A stretch of DNA of 64,000 bases from Sipunculus nudus (GCA_026874595.1 CM049322.1:47713840-47777839); one strand, 5' to 3'; shown: positions 49,860-63,084, counted from the first letter of the stretch. Notes: generated by a model not told the origin, from the sequence alone. Made by a program: numbers and translations.

Positions 49860-50725
49860 CAAACAAATTTGTTTCCAGATGATAACTCCAGGTTGGATTG
49901 ATATATGGATTTCAAACATGACTTGCACATGGCCCACCACTAAAGAAAGAACCTGTATGATTTTTTGGTCAAGAGGTCAGAGGTCCTGGTCACAAGACTC
50001 ACTTATTAAAAAAGATTATGGCTGCATTTTAAGCCAAGCTGTTCATCCCAAACGTTCCATCTGGCACATTTAGTTGACTTGCGAGTATGGGTAGACGAAA
50101 ATAATTTGGGGTCAAAGGTCAAGGTCACAGGGCCCATCTGTTCACAAATTAGTTTCCAGATCATAACTCCTGTTTAGTTTGACATAATTGTTTTAAACTT
50201 AACTTATATATGGCTCACCACTAAAGTAAAAACGTCCAAAGGGGTCCAAAGGTCAAAAGTCAAGGTCACAGGACCCATTTCTTTAAAAGAAATATGTATG
50301 CATTTCAAGCCAAACTTTTCATCACAAACCTTACATCTTCAAGGTATTACTCACATGCCAATAAGGGAAGATTCTTTTTGATTTGGGGTCATAGAGTCAA
50401 AGGCAAAGGTCACAGGGCCCATCCATTCCCAAATTAGTTGATGAATTATAATTCTGCTTTGGCTGGACAGATTGGCTTCAAACTTGATTTTTAAATGACC
50501 CACCACTTAAGTAAGAAGCATTTTGGTTTGCAGGGTCCAGAGGTCAGAGGTTATTGTCACAGGAGCCACGTCTGTTAAATGATTGTGGATGCACTGTAAA
50601 TCAAACTTTTCATCCTAAACTTTCCATCTGTCATACATGGCTTACTTGCTCAATGTGGAAGAAATCTGTAGATTTTGAGGTTACCTAGTCAGAGGTCAAG
50701 TTCACAGGACCCACTTAAAAAAAAT
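49860..50725 (+). repeat. AGGTCA-rich tandem array (family E), period about 282 bp
   Basis: About three units marked by CAGAT(G/C)ATAACTCC at 49877 and 50158 and a diverged equivalent near 50440. Each has GGTCAAAGGTCAAGGTCACA-type runs and the phrase AAGCCAA(A/G)C(T)TTTCATC. Confidence 0.85.
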
Positions 50726-50865
50726 GTTACAATAATCTAAATGCTGCAAGTTCCCAGTATAACAAAATTTTCTTTCTGTACTGATTTCACAGAAATTTTA
50801 ATGTTAAATTTCAAAAACTATTTAAGAGCTGTAATGTTTAAATTACTCCAATTGAAATTAATTCA

Positions 50866-50867
<2 letters not shown>

Positions 50868-50930
<63 letters not shown>

Positions 50931-50945
50931 ATGTGTGTGTGTTTG
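50868..50945. repeat. (TA)n/(TG)n microsatellite
   Basis: Dinucleotide repeat; similar tracts at 52170-52226 and 44393-44434. Confidence 0.95.
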
Positions 50946-52177
50946 TTACAGTCAATGTGTAAAATAAGTCATTTTGTAAATCGCCTGAATTTTCAGTCAA
51001 TTTACAAATTGTCTGATTCATTCAGGCACTTTATCAAATGACTTAAATTTTCAGGCATTTTAAAAATTAATTGAAAAATCAGTCAATTTATTTGACACAT
51101 TGATTGAAATGTAAAAAGAATGAAATGCTATTGTTATAAGGGTACAAAGACTTAAATGACAGCTACCGCTAATTCATATCATATAAAATACTCTTACAAA
51201 ACATTTTAACGTTTTACATCACATTGTACAAGTTAATAATTTATTTGATCAAAAGTGTCCATCCGGCCTAATTCTTGTTCTTGCAGAAATAATTATTTAA
51301 TCAAATGAGATATAGTAAATATTAGATATTCTCAGGGGCACAATTTCCTTTTGCACCTTGGGAGCGGGTGTGGGCGGGGTGATCCCCTCCCTCAATGCGG
51401 GAAAATTGTCGCAATTTTTTTTCAAATTTCAGCAATTTTGGAGTAGATTTGGTGTAAAATAACACGGAATATTCTCGCTTCCGAAACCAACAGCATATTA
51501 GATAGTTTGGCCTAAATTACACCCCCCTACAACCCTTGGATCCGCAGCTGATTATTTCACAATAAACTTTCAAGTTCTTGTTTAAATTCTCGAAATCTGC
51601 ATGGATCATTTAATTTGTGCTTTTGGCATGTATCATTTAATAATTGGGTCCCATGTACAATGTTATGGAAAAGAATGAATTATGCCATATATTCATGCAT
51701 TCATTGTATTTTGTTAGTTATTAGCTATTTCTGAAAGATTACATTCTTTTAATATTTGAGGAAACTGTTATACGTTTTTGTCAATAACTCTATTTTTATT
51801 GCAAAATGACATTATTATATTTGTCAAAATGATTGGAGGGATAATACAATATGTCTCCTGAGCCCCCCCCCCCTAAACGTTCCCTGCCTAATTGCGCTTC
51901 TGTACTGTCACATGTTGAGACACTGTACCAGCCATCAGAGTTAGGCTCCATTCAAAGAATGTGGATTGCAAACTCATTAAAAGTAACAAACACGGTATAA
52001 TTGTGATTAAACCCTACCCTTTGTAATTCACTTAAGCATATATATGTATATAGTTTAATCATGTATTTGATATTTCCAAACATGTAATTATGGTTATCAT
52101 TCAGCATTCTACAATCAGCATAACTCATTTCACATGTAATTGCTCATTTTAATTTTTATCTAAACAAAAGCTTCGAT

Positions 52178-52233
<56 letters not shown>

Positions 52234-52388
52234 ACAGTTCCTTATTTAGCTCCATATGTTTAATATAGATGTAAATACTTGTTGAGATAGCCCACAAAGG
52301 TGCTCAATACAGTAAGCCATACAGCATTTATGTATCCTTTACAGAAACCAGATAAAAGACCCTATGATGACAGAATTCTAAGAAGAAA

Positions 52389-52529
52389 ATGGACACAGAC
52401 TGTCATCTCAGAATTCTTAAAGAAAACAGAGTTTACCTAGTAGGACACCTTGACCTGACGGGGACACTTGTTCTGGAGCAAGTCGTCCAGGATGGTGTGC
52501 TCAGCTCAGATCAACTCAAGGCCATGACG
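52389..52529 (+). CDS. NLR exon 1, first half of CARD
   Basis: ATG start with a stop in frame upstream in the same exon; the exon begins near 52345 after acceptor ttacag. 141 nt, phase 0, donor gttagt. Residues MDTDCHLRILKENRVYLVGH and LVLEQVVQDGVLSSDQLKAM match the helix 1-3 pattern of CARDs. Confidence 0.8.
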
Positions 52530-53878
52530 GTTAGTATTTATCTATATTAAATGGCTTAAGTATATTCCACGGTTTGATGCCCGTTGAAATTGGACAATAT
52601 TTTCAGATTTGCTAATTTTATGAAGGAATGGGACATAGTCAAAGTTAAAGGGCAAAATATTTAAGTAATGCAGTAAAATCATTATCTGAGAAAACATTTT
52701 TACAACATATTAGCCCGTACATTTGTAGGTCAAAATCACTAGACACATTTTCAAGTAACTACACTACTCTGATTGGTTGTTTTGTGTGATATTCTGTTGT
52801 TTAAATATTCTGAAAAATGATGCTGCCATCCCGTGACATCCCGTGACATCACGTGACATCCCCTTTGCCACAAGTTTAAGAAGAACCAGAAGGTTACAAA
52901 ATATAAATGTCAGATTTTCTTATTCCGTTTAACACCTCATATTAGGCCCTTGCTCCTTCATCAGTTTTAATGTTGTATTGTGTGATAATACTTAAGTTGA
53001 AGAGGATAATCGTCAGATGACAATGGGTACCTACTGTGGAACAGACAATAGTTTCAGAAGAAACAGGAGAACATGAAAACTGTTGAATTCCTGTTTGCTT
53101 CACCAATAACTGATAGAATTTTGGGTCAGTTACTTTTTTAAATGTTTTGATATAAGAATCCTCAAACCTAAAATTTTTATAAATTAAACAGATGAAATAA
53201 AAACAGTAGATCCCTCCGCCCCGATTCAACTCCGCATTTAATATTTCAATGTGAAAAAATACCTGATGGCAGCGTCCATAGGACAATTTAGAATGACTAA
53301 TTTCTCTCAGGTGGTAATGTCCCCGAAATGTCCACCAAATAAAGATATATTATGTATTTAATCTTTTCACAACTGATATGTAACACCCATCTAATGCTAG
53401 ATTTATGTATGTTAAAAGGTACATGTGTAATGTTAAAAGGCCAGATTGGTAAAACGAAGTATTTTCTTATAAAAAAATAATACACGGGTGAACTCACCGG
53501 TGGACTTGTGACAAAGTGTAAACACAAGACTTCTTGAATATAATTATGAAGGATATCTTTTTAATTGGACCTTAATGTTTTATATTGATTTTACTTTTAA
53601 ACTGTCATGCTCTGCTGATAATTTTTAAAATGATTACTTTGGAATTGTTGGCATTATGTTTGACAGTTACTATTTTTGTATTTCAATGAAAGCAAAACTA
53701 TATTTACAGTCCAAGTGGATATAGGCAGTGGTGCTCTAGACATCGTATTTCTCAGTCTCTCTGTGACTATGAAATACGTTAACATCCAATCTTAATTCGA
53801 AACAAATTCCATTATTAATGAGGCCAATCAGCGTTTCTATTAAACTTACATAAGCTTTTCCAATCTAAATGATTACAG
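52530..53878 (+). other. NLR intron 1
   Basis: 1.35 kb. It includes a short GTGACATCC(C/A) triplication near 52832-52861. No coding sequence supported. Confidence 0.6.
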
Positions 53879-54023
53879 GACAGATGTGACACAAATTTGA
53901 GACTAGCATCAGAACTTGTACGTCATTTAGAACACCGTCCTAAGGATGACTGGGACACATTCAGATGTCTGAAGAATCATAACCACGATCACGTGGTCAA
54001 GCACATATCCCATAATGTTAAAG
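53879..54023 (+). CDS. NLR exon 2, second half of CARD
   Basis: 145 nt, acceptor ttacag, donor gtatat, leaving one base. LASELVRHLEHRPKDDWDTF followed by a short His/Asn-rich helix fits CARD helices 4-6. Confidence 0.82.
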
Positions 54024-55342
54024 GTATATACTTTTTAATCATGTTTCTCATAGGACGTTTCTCATAGTATTTCCTCTTATCTGTGAGCACTGCACTTCCA
54101 ACAATGTTTTGTTTGTTAGCAGGATTCAGGTGACATTTTTAGCAGGAAAATCCTGACAATGTTCGGTTAGCTGAACACTTCCGATATTGTTTTGTACGTC
54201 ATTTTCTGTGGTCAAGGCATTCCTTACAATGTACTTTACCAGGCCACTTTCGACCTTTTAATGGTAGGACACTCAAAAATATTATTTTTGTTAGCAGGAC
54301 ATTGGCGCCAATGTTTTGTCGGCAGGACATTTACCACAAATAGGAAATTTCACTATATTTAATAAATGTTCATAAAGATTCTCAAGAGGTTTCGTAAATT
54401 AACTTACTAAGAATACGATTTACTCGGACTAATTGAGCGCCCCCATCCCTGCAATTTCATCTAATGTGCAGAGTTCTAATGGCTATTTCGAGACAAATAG
54501 TAGTCATGTGTGTCAAAAATATTCCTGTTATCTTGCAGAATATTTATTTTAGAAAATATTAGTATCATTAATTTCGTTTGCATACACTGAGTAAAAAATG
54601 CATAACAAATCACTAGTGTTTTAATGGTTCCTGCATGAGTTGCCGTGATATTTCCTACGCATATTTATCATAAATTGGTGTAATTTATGACACCAGTGGT
54701 GCCATGGAAACCATTTTGGCAATAAATTTGCCTACTGCAGATTGACATATATCAGTCATGTCACAGTATAGAATAATAAAATCATACTTTATAGAGACAG
54801 ATATGTCTGTCCATTTCTGCACGGTGCGACCAAATGGGCAATAAGAACAGTAGGAAAATGTGACAAACTAATATGGATATTAGACCTAAGTCAGGTGAAC
54901 GTCATGGCCCTTAGGTCATTTACTTAAATGATCACCGGGTACGCAATCTGCTTAATACATTTAAGTACATAATAACTGAAAATATAGTTATAAATGGTAG
55001 TCCATGATTAGAATATTTACTGTAGAGATCTGATAACTGATCATTCATGTAGTAATATTTTAAATTTCAAATCAATTTAAAAAAATAAAAAGAGGCTTGG
55101 TTATGTCAATTTTTATTCAGATTTATTTTATTGAGTGTTGACATTTTTAAACTCCTGGTATTTGTCATGTTATGCTATGAATCATTAAGTACTTGAAAAA
55201 TTAGACAATTCTAAATGTAGTAAAATCTTCATAATTTTGAATAGCCATGCTAGTAGTAAAATCATGTAACACAGGCACTTTTGATGGGCCAATACCTGTT
55301 GAATTAACCGGGATTTATATATTTATCTTCATTTTGTTTCAG
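54024..55342 (+). other. NLR intron 2
   Basis: 1.3 kb with a degenerate tandem repeat at 54096-54345; the remainder is AT-rich. Confidence 0.6.
54096..54345. repeat. Degenerate tandem repeat (AGGACATT / CAATGTTTTG)
   Basis: Five or so units combining (C)CAACAATGTTTTG and TTAGCAGGA(C/T)(A)TT, heavily diverged. Confidence 0.6.
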
Positions 55343-55539
55343 CTGAGGTTCCGGATGATGGGATTTCTGACCTTGTACAGCTTATAGCTGCTATCATGCT
55401 AGAGCATTACAACAAAATTCCTGTGTGGACCCTTCATTCTGACAACATCACTGTGCCTATGGATGAACGCTTTGTCGATCTCAAGTTGGTGAAAGATGAG
55501 AAACGTAGAAAATGTGAAGGAATTCTCTTGGATAGTTAA
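55343..55539 (+). CDS. NLR exon 3, linker to NACHT, ends in an in-frame TAA
   Basis: Acceptor tttcag; takes one base from exon 2. It encodes AEVPDDGISDLVQLIAAIML and TVPMDERFVDLKLVKDEKRR, a motif found before the NACHT domain in many invertebrate NLRs. TAA at 55537-55539 is followed 18 bases later by a strong donor (AAG|GTACGT), so the exon probably once read through. With exons 1 and 2 it gives a 160-residue CARD product. Confidence 0.8.
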
Positions 55540-56106
55540 AAAGACATATTACGCAAGGTACGTATCTTACGGTCATATATTTTGAATGTTACAGCTTGGT
55601 AATTAATATCCTAGGTTTGAAATAAAACAAAAAGTAAAACACACATCACAACAAAATTTGAACTTTTTTTTCCTTGTCCTGTATATCCGCTTAACACGGT
55701 TAATTGAAAACTGAGTCAGTATTTGTGTTTGGTCCATCCTCTAGATTGAATACACACCAAAAATGATTAAAAAAGATGAAACATGACTTACTTGTTTGTC
55801 TGATTAAACCGTTTCTGGTACAGAACCAATGAGAGCCAGGTTTAAAATTTTGAGTGCACAATTAAATTCCGCCTCTCATCGTTCTGACTAGGTTTCTTTG
55901 CTATGTGCTAGCCCTGGCGAATAAACCCGGATCATCTTGCTAAACAAAGTGGCGATAAAAATGAAGGAGATTTAGAACGAGTGCTGTGTATAACCACTGC
56001 CCTAGACAAGTGAGTATATTATACAAGTATGAGACCAAGCACATACAAATGACGATTCCCTCTGCACCTTTACTTGTTTTATTATTTAATTACTTTATTA
56101 TTTTAG

Positions 56107-56940
56107 TCTACAGGTCGGAGTACCATCTATTTGACGGGAGAACCAGGAGCTGGAAAATCAACCCTCACAAAACGCATGTGTGTCGACTGGGCCACGCTCA
56201 TTAAGAAAGAGAACTCAAGTACGACACCTGATGATATCATGGGAAACTATCAGTTTGTTTTGGCTATGTTTCTAAGAGCAGTCAGACCAGGAGACACCTT
56301 TTGTCAAGTTATTGCCAACGAATACCAGCTACGAGAGAGTGAAGCAGTTACCATGTGTCGATCTATTGAGAATACTCAAAAACCAATCCTCATAATCGTG
56401 GATGGGCTTGATGAGTATGGTGAGAGCACATCCACAGAAATTACAGAAATTATACACAGAAAACGGCTCCAGCACGTCACTTTGTTCATCACGTCCAGGC
56501 GTCCATCAGATTCTGTCTTTGCTTCTGATGATTTTGGCCCTGGCATCGAAATAATAATAAAAGGGTTCTCTGAAGAAGGAGTGAGGGAATATATTAGTAA
56601 GTTCTTTGAGGAAAATAAAAGAGAGGGTGATGCCCTGCTGCATGAGATAAAACAGTCCGAAAACCTGGTAAACCTTAGCCATATTCCGGCTGTTCTTTTA
56701 ATGATGGCCACGCTCTGGCAGGAGAACCGTCAGCTTGCCAGTACACTCACAGGCTTTTATGAAGAGTATGTGGCTTGAGTATTTGCTCGGTTGGAGAAGA
56801 AACAGAAACTAGAAAAGACAGAAAGAGCAATGACAACAATTGATCTCATTACAAAGTACCATGCAAAAATAATAGAACTCGGTAACCTGGCAGGGAGTTC
56901 AAAGAAAATTCCACTGAAGCTGTTTTTTTCAATACGCAGA
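56107..56940 (+). pseudogene. NACHT domain segment
   Basis: An open frame of 669 nt to TGA 56776, then the same frame continues sensibly (VFARLEKKQKLEKTERAMTT) to the T-run frameshift. Walker A, Walker B and sensor 1 are intact, so nucleotide binding is not obviously lost at the motif level. Confidence 0.85.
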
Positions 56941-56941
56941 T

Positions 56942-58534
56942 GTGATTAAATACATCAACCAGGATGACCTCAGAATTGGATTTTTATTGGAAAAACAAAC
57001 ATTCTCAGGGGAATTATACTATATGTATACACACAAGACAGTCCAGGAATTCTTCCTTGCCTTCCGCCTGGTTAACTCTGATAGAGTTGCACAAAAATCA
57101 GGTTTAATGCTCTTGTGTAGAAATGGTGCTGGCGACTGGGGCATGATTCGACGGTTTATGGTTGGGATAGGAGGAGAGAAAATGCTTAAGCAGATAATGG
57201 CTATGACGGAAAATGTTGAACCTGATAAATGTCGTATTGGAGTTACACAAACTTGCACACAGCTGGAGTATCTTGCTGAGAATCCTGAAAAGGACGCCAG
57301 ACTGAGACTACCCCGCTATTTATACTTAGAATACGAAGATGAGCATCCAATGTCCTTACACAAGAAATACCTCAGTCAGGATGGAAGAAATATCAAGAGG
57401 GCGAAGGTGTACTCATATGATGAGACGTACATCCGTCTACTCCAGCACTTGCATGCCCCTGGCCTTGTCTCCCTAACTCTGTCGGAGTCAGCTGTAAAAC
57501 CGGATACTGACATCAGGGATATCCCAGAAACACTCGCCAGTACTTTGGGAAAGTTTCCTTTGAGAAGTTTGTCATTATCAGGTATTTCACAATTTCATGG
57601 ATTATCTGACATTCTAAAGGCAGTCGTTGGTCTATTGAACTTACATACTTTATTTATAACAGAAGTCTTTCTCAATGAAGACCAGATACAAACACTAAAA
57701 ACCTGGCTTCCATCATCAGAGTTAGAATTGCTTGGCATGGCGAACATTCGACAAAAGTGGGTGATGACGATGGTCGAGGTCATCCCGAGGACCCTCACTA
57801 GACTTGATATCAGGGCATGTAACCTTTGTGGTTTATCAGGGATAATACAAATAGTCAATGCCGTGAAGCATTCGTGTCTCCAAACAGTTAGAATGTCTAA
57901 CTGCCATCTCAAAAAGAGTGACATGATTGCTTTGCTCAGCGCTCTTCCATTGTCCCTCCACAGGCTAAACATAAGCAACAATGATTTTGGTGGTTTGGCA
58001 GATAGAGAAATATCCCTTGTCAACCAGACATTTCTCAAATAACCAAGGAAACGGCGTCGCATCCATGGACCCTCAGCAGAAGATCTCGCGTCTCTCGCCA
58101 GATCAAATCTGCAGTTGCTAAATATATCTCACTGTAATCTCAAACCACGGGATGTCATTGCTGTGATACTTTCCCTCCCTGACACCTTAACAGACCTCGA
58201 TGTGAGCGAAAACTGTCGGGAAGAGAAGGATAGTCTGACAGGTCTGGTTGACACAGTAGAACAAATTAAAAAACTCAAACGCCTCAATCTGTCAAACTGT
58301 AATATCCCTGGCAAGATAGCTGAGAAAATAAAACAACAGCTCGTTGAAAGATGCCCACAGCTATCACTTGAGGGTTTAGGCAAAGACAGTGATGAGTCTA
58401 CGAACGTTTATGCCATGACTGACGATGACGCTACAGACACCGATGTCAGTAGTGACAGTTACGAAGCTACAGACAGTGCTGATGATGGTACAAACTCTGA
58501 TTACTGTTTTGAACATGAAATATCTATATATTAA
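56942..58534 (+). pseudogene. NLR helical and leucine-rich repeat segment
   Basis: Encodes YTHKTVQEFFLAFRL, then LRR cores LVSLTLSES, LRSLSLSGI, LHTLFITEV, LELLGMANI, LTRLDIRAC, LQTVRMSNC, LHRLNISNN, then, past the in-frame TAA at 58040, LQLLNISHC, LTDLDVSEN, LKRLNLSNC and an Asp/Ser/Thr-rich tail. Both parts are in the same frame, so only one codon separates them. Confidence 0.85.
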
Positions 58535-59083
58535 CAAAGGGATTGCACATTGGAGAGTTGGCATCTGTCTGCCTACTTCAATGACATTTTAATTGTGTGG
58601 ATATTAATGTTGGGAAGGTGTGATAAATTGTGGAAATGATCCAGCACGGGAGCAGAAATCAAGTTTTTGTGTTTAGACCCGTCTCTTTGTTTGATGTCGG
58701 TGGAGGCATCCCCGACTCTGAGTGCTCTATAAATGAGTCTAGCAAGGTGCAACCTGGGCCAAAACTATATTTCGTGTGCTTTACCTCAATTTTTTTTAAT
58801 CGTATGCTTTACCTAATTTTTTTATCATATTTTATGATTTCTATATTCTCAAACACCTTTTTCTCTCAGTTAGCTAGGATAGTTATGTGGGAAGTTTATA
58901 AAAATGATCTGAATAGTTTATAGCTGTCGTATCTGATTTTTGTTTACTTATAGCATATGAATAACATATGTATCGGAGTCGAGCATGCTTTCCAGAAATG
59001 GCTGACACCACCCATTATTAAGACAAACTCATTTATTCGGAAATACATAAATTGAAACACGCCCAGGTCAGTCAGGAACTTCA

Positions 59084-59089
59084 AATAAA
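59084..59089 (+). terminator. Candidate polyadenylation signal for the NLR locus
   Basis: AATAAA about 550 bases after the last stop codon. AT-rich surroundings make chance occurrence likely. Confidence 0.25.
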
Positions 59090-62000
59090 TATTCTCTTTT
59101 ATTTGCCTCCTTCACTTGAGGAACTTGTATCCTCCATGGGCGGGAGAAATTGCATCTTTCATGAGACATTTCAAAATATTAGCTGTGTTAGCAGCATTAG
59201 GAATATCTTTCTTTATATACCCCTGCAAAACCTTATAACATTGTTGATTTTCGCTAACTGACGTAATGGTGCAAACCTTTAAACAGGAAGAAAACTGGGG
59301 AGTCTGGGATGCTTAGGTTACAATTTTCGAGGGTCACATAGGACTTTGGAGCATCTCCGGGGGAGGGGATCTGTATCAAATTTTAAATCTTTTCTTTATT
59401 TTACGTCAGCATTGTATCAGTATGATAATCAGAAATCGTGTCATGTACATTTAAACAGAAATGTAAAGATTATTTGTCAGCACAATTTGTACACATTGAC
59501 TGGTTTCTTTGAGGTAATTTGCTTTAGCCAGCGACTTCTAGAAGTGGTCCTACAGTCAGAAATTCGGACCTTTGAATCCCAAACCCTAGCGTCCGAAAGA
59601 GCTTTCAAGCGTCAAAGACGCTTATCCCTTGGTCCCTGAAAGTCATGGTAACCGCTCTTCAAGATGATTCCGGTTGAACGACATTCAGAATAAACATATT
59701 ATTTATTACAAGGACCTATTTTCCTTCCAGTAGATATGTTTGACTGACTAACTTCGTTTTATCTGCTGATTTAAATAATTCTTGCTGATTCCCAACAGTG
59801 TAAATTGTTGTTTATCTGTTCCTATCGAATGAGTGACCTAATGCTGTGGGTTGAATGTTAATAATTTACCAGTATGGTTACATATTTCTACAAATACACA
59901 ATTGAATTTGCATGAATTCAATCAGTCGATTCATATTTGTCATTCCTACTGTATTATGTTTAAAAAATCAAGGGAAAAAATAGATGTTGACTCATGCTTC
60001 AACAGTTTTGATTAATTAAATAAACTTTACTCCATACGTATGCTGTGAAATAGTATACCCTGTATGTTTTTTTTTTGTGTGGAATGAAATGTTAAAAGCA
60101 CAATTACATGCCTGTGGGAAAAAAAGTATAAGAAAAATACCCACCAAAAGTAAGTGGGGTATATAATCATAAGCTGCAAGGTGTGTGTATGAATTTAGTG
60201 TTTTATATGATCATAGGATATATCAGTACCACTATATTTACTACAAGTTTATAATTAAAGGTTTCATTGTCTCGCACATTTTAGGTTCCTTGCTCTCCGT
60301 AGTCAACCTCCTGATCGTGTCCTTATCCTTTAAAATGCCTTCATAGAAAGGCTTTGTCCTTTCCAAATATATTTCATTAAGTTTGATTTCATATTCAAAC
60401 CATTGCATGGAGGAATTCTCAACACACAGAAAGACAATGATGATGTTGATGACGATGTGTATCTTTGCAAATTATAGTGTTAGAACAAGACGTCTGAAAA
60501 GATCCACTTTTAATAACTTCCTGGTACAAATTCCCAGATCTCCGGCTCCCTCGATTTCAGTGTAACGCTGTGCCTGTGTGCTTGCAACAGCTTACCACTA
60601 GAACCTGGTTCCTATTTCACACTTAAGAACTTAGTTAGGACTTAGTTCATAATTTAGAATTGGTAATTGCGGCAATAGTTATATTGCTATATATATGTTA
60701 GGTACATGTATATAAAAGAGGGACTACGTGTGTGAGATAATCATCGTCTTGAGAATATCTTTATGAAGGAGTTTAAATGTGATGTCAGGATAGCATCTCA
60801 TAAATGAAATACATGGTAAAGTCCTCATGCAAGTCTATTTTAGCAGAAGATGCTTAAGATAGACCACGGAGATGAAACACCTTAGTGTGTGCAGGACCGT
60901 AAATCAGTGAGTTATTACAATGATATTCAAGGGGTGTATTTAAGGGGGATTTGCAAAGTTTGCAACACTATTTATATCCCATCCCAAAAATCCCATTAAG
61001 TAGTTCGTCAGTTATAATACTTTTTTCAGTCTACATGGCCATGTTCACCTTATTGCTTTGAGTCACATCTTTTACTGAGACGTAATGGAACACTGTCAAG
61101 GTGACGTCTCTTTCATACCTTGTTTTTTTCCCGCTTGAGCTTACGTGTTTTTAGCAGTGTTATCATCTCAAGTGATTGCGGCCAAAACGTCCAGTCTTCA
61201 ATTAAAGCACAGTTTCTCCATATATTTGTCATATCGTAGGAACTGTCCGAGATTTGAAAAAAAAATAAAGTTGCAGATTTTAAGTCCCCTCCACAAGAAC
61301 TTATCTAAAGACTTTACATGTCATTCACTCCCCGGTGGTAGCTTCCTGAGGACGCTATACAGAGCCCGCCATACGCAGATGGCACTTAATCCGACAGCCC
61401 TGCTATTTAGGGTCTTGGCAAGGAAGTAAGAGGCTACGGAATTCGAACCCATGCCTGCTTGAATTGGTTATAAAATGCAACATTTCAATGCCCACAAACT
61501 ATATAAACCCTGTTAAGCAGCTTGCCGGACGGGCCGGCCATATATAAAATTATACTCCGGGGAATGTCGTATGTGAATAGTAGATAATAACACACATATG
61601 AAATAAGGAAATACATGTATAAAACATTAAGAAATTACATGTTATTCCTAATTTCACTCCTTGACTTCAAGTAGTTCCTAAAAAATGCTAGGACATGCAT
61701 GTATTTCTTAAAATTCAGGGCCAAAAATTTCAGACAATCACTGATAAGAAAAGCATAAGCAATCTGATTGTGTTGCATATTTATTTACCTGTATCGTTAG
61801 AATTCATACAGCCATGGCCTTACTGTAGATCAGCATCAATATTTCCTTTCTTAGGGCAAGTTATACTATTTTTTTGGTACTATTACTCTTTATAATTTTA
61901 TAAAAAAAAAAAGGAAGTGAGCACACGATGTGATTTTACACTTGACTCTGTGCACCATTGAATGTTTATTGCACTGATTCGACCAGCAATTGTGAAAATG

Positions 62001-63018
62001 ATGTGAAATAAACTTTTTGAAATTTTAATTGTCTATAAGCAAAAGAGATATTTCATAATGGAGAATACGCCCACAACAATTATATACCGTGAACAGATCG
62101 ATGTAAACATATATTTCATGCATTATTTTCTCCATGCACCAGTTCTTATTTCAACTGTAATTCAAAATGTATTCCTCTTTTTACAGAAACGGCTTCAGAT
62201 AATACTCTAATTGAAATATGTTCGGCTGTACATGCCATAAAGCTGTCAACCGTATCAACGCTTACATAGTTTTGCACTGTAAACATTCAACACTTGGGTC
62301 CATCTAACTCACGAAAATACTTGCTCAGATAATACAGGTAACAAAAGCTAAGATGACCAAGGTTAAGATTTCCGCCCTTGTATCCCAAAGTGGAATGTTT
62401 CACTAGATCTCCTTCCATAATTTCAAATATTTTCTTGGATATATGTCTACCATAGTTCTAAAATGCTATAAAATAATATACACATATTAAAGTGCTTTTA
62501 ATGTATTTTTATCCTTTTAATTTATATAAAGGAATAATTGAGCTTGTATGTATTTGAACGGTCACCGATTTGCCGCCACCGCCGCCGTTTTTACTGTACT
62601 CTGTATAAGTTATGTACGGAGGAACACCAGACTTGCCTACTACTAATGCCATCTATTAACAATGAGTTAACAAGAAGCTGAGCACCCTTCCGCCTGTGGG
62701 GGTTTCCATTTAAAACGAACCTCTTCCGATTAGGGCGCTGTGTGTGAAAATGCCCCAGGGTTAAGAATATCATCGTCTAATATTAATCATTTTTATATAT
62801 ACCACCAATATCTGCCGGTCGGCATCCAATTTAGTTGTACATTCAACTGACTTATCGGGAAGCTCCCCAGGTACAGGGATGTCATGTATCCCCCCCCCCC
62901 CCCCCACTTTTCAGAAAGGGGGATAGTCAATGTAATCATCCCCTCTTCTTTTCGGAGAACAATATTCAAATATTGGAAATGAAATATATTGATAATTAGA
63001 ATTACAGACTTCAGTTCC

Positions 63019-63020
<2 letters not shown>

Positions 63021-63080
<60 letters not shown>
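63021..63080. repeat. (TA)n microsatellite
   Basis: About 60 bases of uninterrupted AT dinucleotides. Confidence 0.97.

Positions 63081-63084
<4 letters not shown>

Larger units (their letters stand above)
26451..52344. other. Gene-poor repeat field
   Basis: About 26 kb without any coding region I can support. It contains repeat families A (GGTGGCGCCACC), B (GACG-tailed), C and D (37-42 kb), E (AGGTCA arrays), F (ERE-bearing), MITEs and microsatellites, plus AT-rich unique sequence (26.6-28.8, 36-36.9, 42.7-45.3, 47-49.2 and 50.9-52.3 kb). Short open frames inside are repeat translations or lack any family resemblance. Confidence 0.6.
52345..58534 (+). pseudogene. CARD-NACHT-LRR receptor (NLR family), disrupted
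   Basis: Cytosolic innate immune sensor architecture. Exons 52389-52529, 53879-54023 and 55343-55539 encode a CARD-like helical domain and the linker signature VPMDERFVDLKL. From 56107 an open stretch encodes NACHT with Walker A GEPGAGKS (56137-56160), Walker B LIIVDGLDEYGE (to 56424) and FITSRRP. It continues into the helical region (YTHKTVQEFF) and about ten leucine-rich repeats of the LxxLxIxxxxL type, ending in an acidic tail. Four lesions break it: TAA 55537-55539, TGA 56776-56778, a frameshift at the seven-T run 56923-56929, and TAA 58040-58042. The join between 55539 and 56107 is unresolved. Either a pseudogene or a real gene with sequence errors; a truncated CARD product is possible. 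Confidence 0.85.

Noticed and set aside
61330-61470. GGTTCGAATTCC on the minus strand, a B-box-like motif
   Set aside because: No A-box at the right distance and no cloverleaf, so not listed as a tRNA or SINE.
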